Assembly (NCBI RefSeq): GCF_013304735.1 | Contig: NZ_JAAITI010000007.1 | Location: 81,750 to 145,749 of the forward strand | Direction: 5' to 3' | DNA length: 64,000 nt | From: Blautia luti | GTDB lineage: Bacteria > Bacillota > Clostridia > Lachnospirales > Lachnospiraceae | Shown: in pieces, positions 63,370 to 64,000 of the stretch | Numbering within the stretch: the stretch's first letter is position 1 | Layout of the letters: each line of letters starts with the position of its first letter | Program-made: the position numbers and the translations under genes | The notes under the pieces: generated by a model | What the model saw: the letters and a program-made list of their open reading frames with translations, nothing else | What the model was told of the DNA's origin: nothing | Database searches by the model: none

Positions 63370-63723
63370 TCAGATATAAACTAATTCCTGCAACAACACT
63401 TCCTCCACCTGCGCTTTCAGCGTGTTCATCAGCCCCGCCCAGCGCATGGGGTTGCGGGCTTTCAGTTCCTCTGTGGCACCCGCAACTTCCATCATGTGAG
63501 GCAACATGGTTTCCACACGCCCCTGTGCTGTCCGCTCAATCTCTAACAGGTGTGGATACAGCTTCTCGCTCATCAGCAGTTGGTTGTAGAGAATGGGGCG
63601 ATGTTTCTTTAGGTAGGATTTTCGCATCCTGCCGTACTTGCCGATAGAAGTTTCCGGCTGTTCAGAAAGTTTTAGGTTGGGTATATCATAATCTCCACAA
63701 CGAATGTAAGTCAACTTACTCAT
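63370..63723 (-). CDS. TnpV-like transposon protein
   Basis: A 117-residue protein resembling TnpV, an accessory protein of Tn4451-type mobilisable transposons, with LTYIRCGDYDIPNLKLSEQPE at the start and YGRMRKSYLKKHRPILYNQLL and NPMRWAGLMNTLKAQVEEVL later. Its role is not known. An AGGAGA site favours the ATG at 63723 over one two codons earlier. It shows the cargo has a second mobile element at its right flank. Confidence 0.8.
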   Translation of the reverse strand: MSKLTYIRCGDYDIPNLKLSEQPETSIGKYGRMRKSYLKKHRPILYNQLLMSEKLYPHLLEIERTAQGRVETMLPHMMEVAGATEELKARNPMRWAGLMNTLKAQVEEVLLQELVYI

Positions 63724-63749
63724 TTTCATTCTCCTTTGCTTCGTGATGA

Positions 63750-64000
63750 TTAGACTGCTGCGCTGGCTGCTATGCTGCCTTTGCGCGGTTCTTCTTTCGG
63801 CAGCTGACCGACAGTAGAAAAAACACCTTTTTTCATATTCTCAGCCCGGATCAGGGCTTTCTTAGCGTCCATTGCCGCTTTTTTCTTCGTCTTGATTTTG
63901 TCCTCATACCGTTTTTGTGCGCCGCTGGCTTTCCGCTTCAAATAGTTCTGATGAAGCCTGTCCTTGCGTTCTTCTTTTTTCCGCAGTTCTTCCTGTTCCT
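63750..64000 (-). CDS. C-terminal part of an unidentified basic protein, cut by the window edge
   Basis: The frame is open from the window edge to a stop at 63750, 83 codons. It is very rich in Lys, Arg, Glu and Ala (AQKRYEDKIKTKKKAAMDAK), so it is a charged coil, as seen at the ends of mobilisation proteins. The last part is EEPRKGSIAASAAV. It lies just upstream of the TnpV-like gene. I cannot assign a family from this part alone. Confidence 0.5.
   Translation of the reverse strand, partial: EQEELRKKEERKDRLHQNYLKRKASGAQKRYEDKIKTKKKAAMDAKKALIRAENMKKGVFSTVGQLPKEEPRKGSIAASAAV

Larger units (their letters stand above)
34856..64000. mobile_element. Composite integrated element; right end outside the window
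   Basis: A Tn916-type integrase and excisionase stand directly against the mutS start, at one boundary of foreign DNA. In relatives mutS normally follows miaB, so the other end should lie near miaB, beyond 64000. The region has two layers: an AT-rich module of PcfJ/PcfK type (to about 46 kb) and GC-richer cargo (about 48.2-62.1 kb), then TnpV and another partial mobile gene. No relaxase, VirB4 or coupling ATPase is visible, so self-transfer cannot be judged. The left junction is inferred to lie in the AT-rich stretch 34856-34897; no direct repeat could be matched. Confidence 0.65.

Noticed and set aside
1..64000. CRISPR array, rRNA or tRNA genes
   Set aside because: No regularly spaced repeats with unique spacers and no rRNA-like or cloverleaf sequence were recognised on either strand.

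Overview
The window looks like a chromosome segment of a gut Firmicute of the Lachnospiraceae type (Blautia, Dorea or Ruminococcus-like). The reasons are the mreBCD-PBP2-min-rodA gene order, an endonuclease-type MutL beside MutS, strong AGGAGG ribosome sites, a Tn916-type integrase and a TnpV protein. This is inferred from gene content; no rRNA or tRNA gene is visible to fix the species.

Bases 1-34.9 kb are ordinary chromosome, mostly on the minus strand. In order they hold: a purine permease with a two-component system; a plus-strand citrate synthase behind a likely attenuator; a cytoplasmic GH13 enzyme; a MYG1-family protein; a MATE pump with a MerR regulator; a small P-loop ATPase, DNA polymerase IV and an HD hydrolase; an acidic DTGD-repeat membrane protein; a kinase-like protein; and a cell-shape block read as radC, mreB, mreC, mreD, PBP2, minD (frameshifted), minE, rodA, dacF. 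MinC is missing from that block. Two flavoproteins, a PLP enzyme, miaA, mutL and mutS follow.

From about 34.86 kb to the right edge the DNA is acquired and composite. The first part (34.9-46 kb) is a Tn916-like module: integrase, excisionase, a nine-repeat Cys-Cys protein with possible helix-turn-helix units, two tandem PcfJ-family genes (one frameshifted), a PcfK-like protein and small accessory genes. Its two operons each start with a near-consensus promoter, a structured leader and a matching terminator. A scarred stretch follows (46.4-48.2 kb: a frameshifted gene and a broken ApbA/PanE remnant).

The second part (48.2-63.3 kb) is a visibly GC-richer cargo. One operon encodes four SAM methyltransferases, two alpha/beta hydrolases, a membrane protein and a protein of the L-2-amino-thiazoline-4-carboxylate hydrolase family, with a TetR gene upstream. 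A second operon encodes an ECF transporter (S, T and a fused double ATPase), a pair of YbtP/YbtQ-like ABC half-transporters and a DtxR-type regulator with an iron-type metal site; a divergent AraC gene flanks it. Both operons carry the palindrome GTTAG-N6-CTAAC in front, resembling DtxR/IdeR iron boxes, so they may form one iron-controlled regulon. My best reading is uptake and processing of a siderophore-like, possibly thiazoline-containing, small molecule; no synthesis (NRPS/PKS) genes are present. The window ends in TnpV and a partial gene, so the right end of the element is not seen.

Three genes (minD, the second pcfJ, and the gene at 46.4 kb) are each broken by what looks like a one-base change in a short A/T run, which could be real decay or sequencing error.
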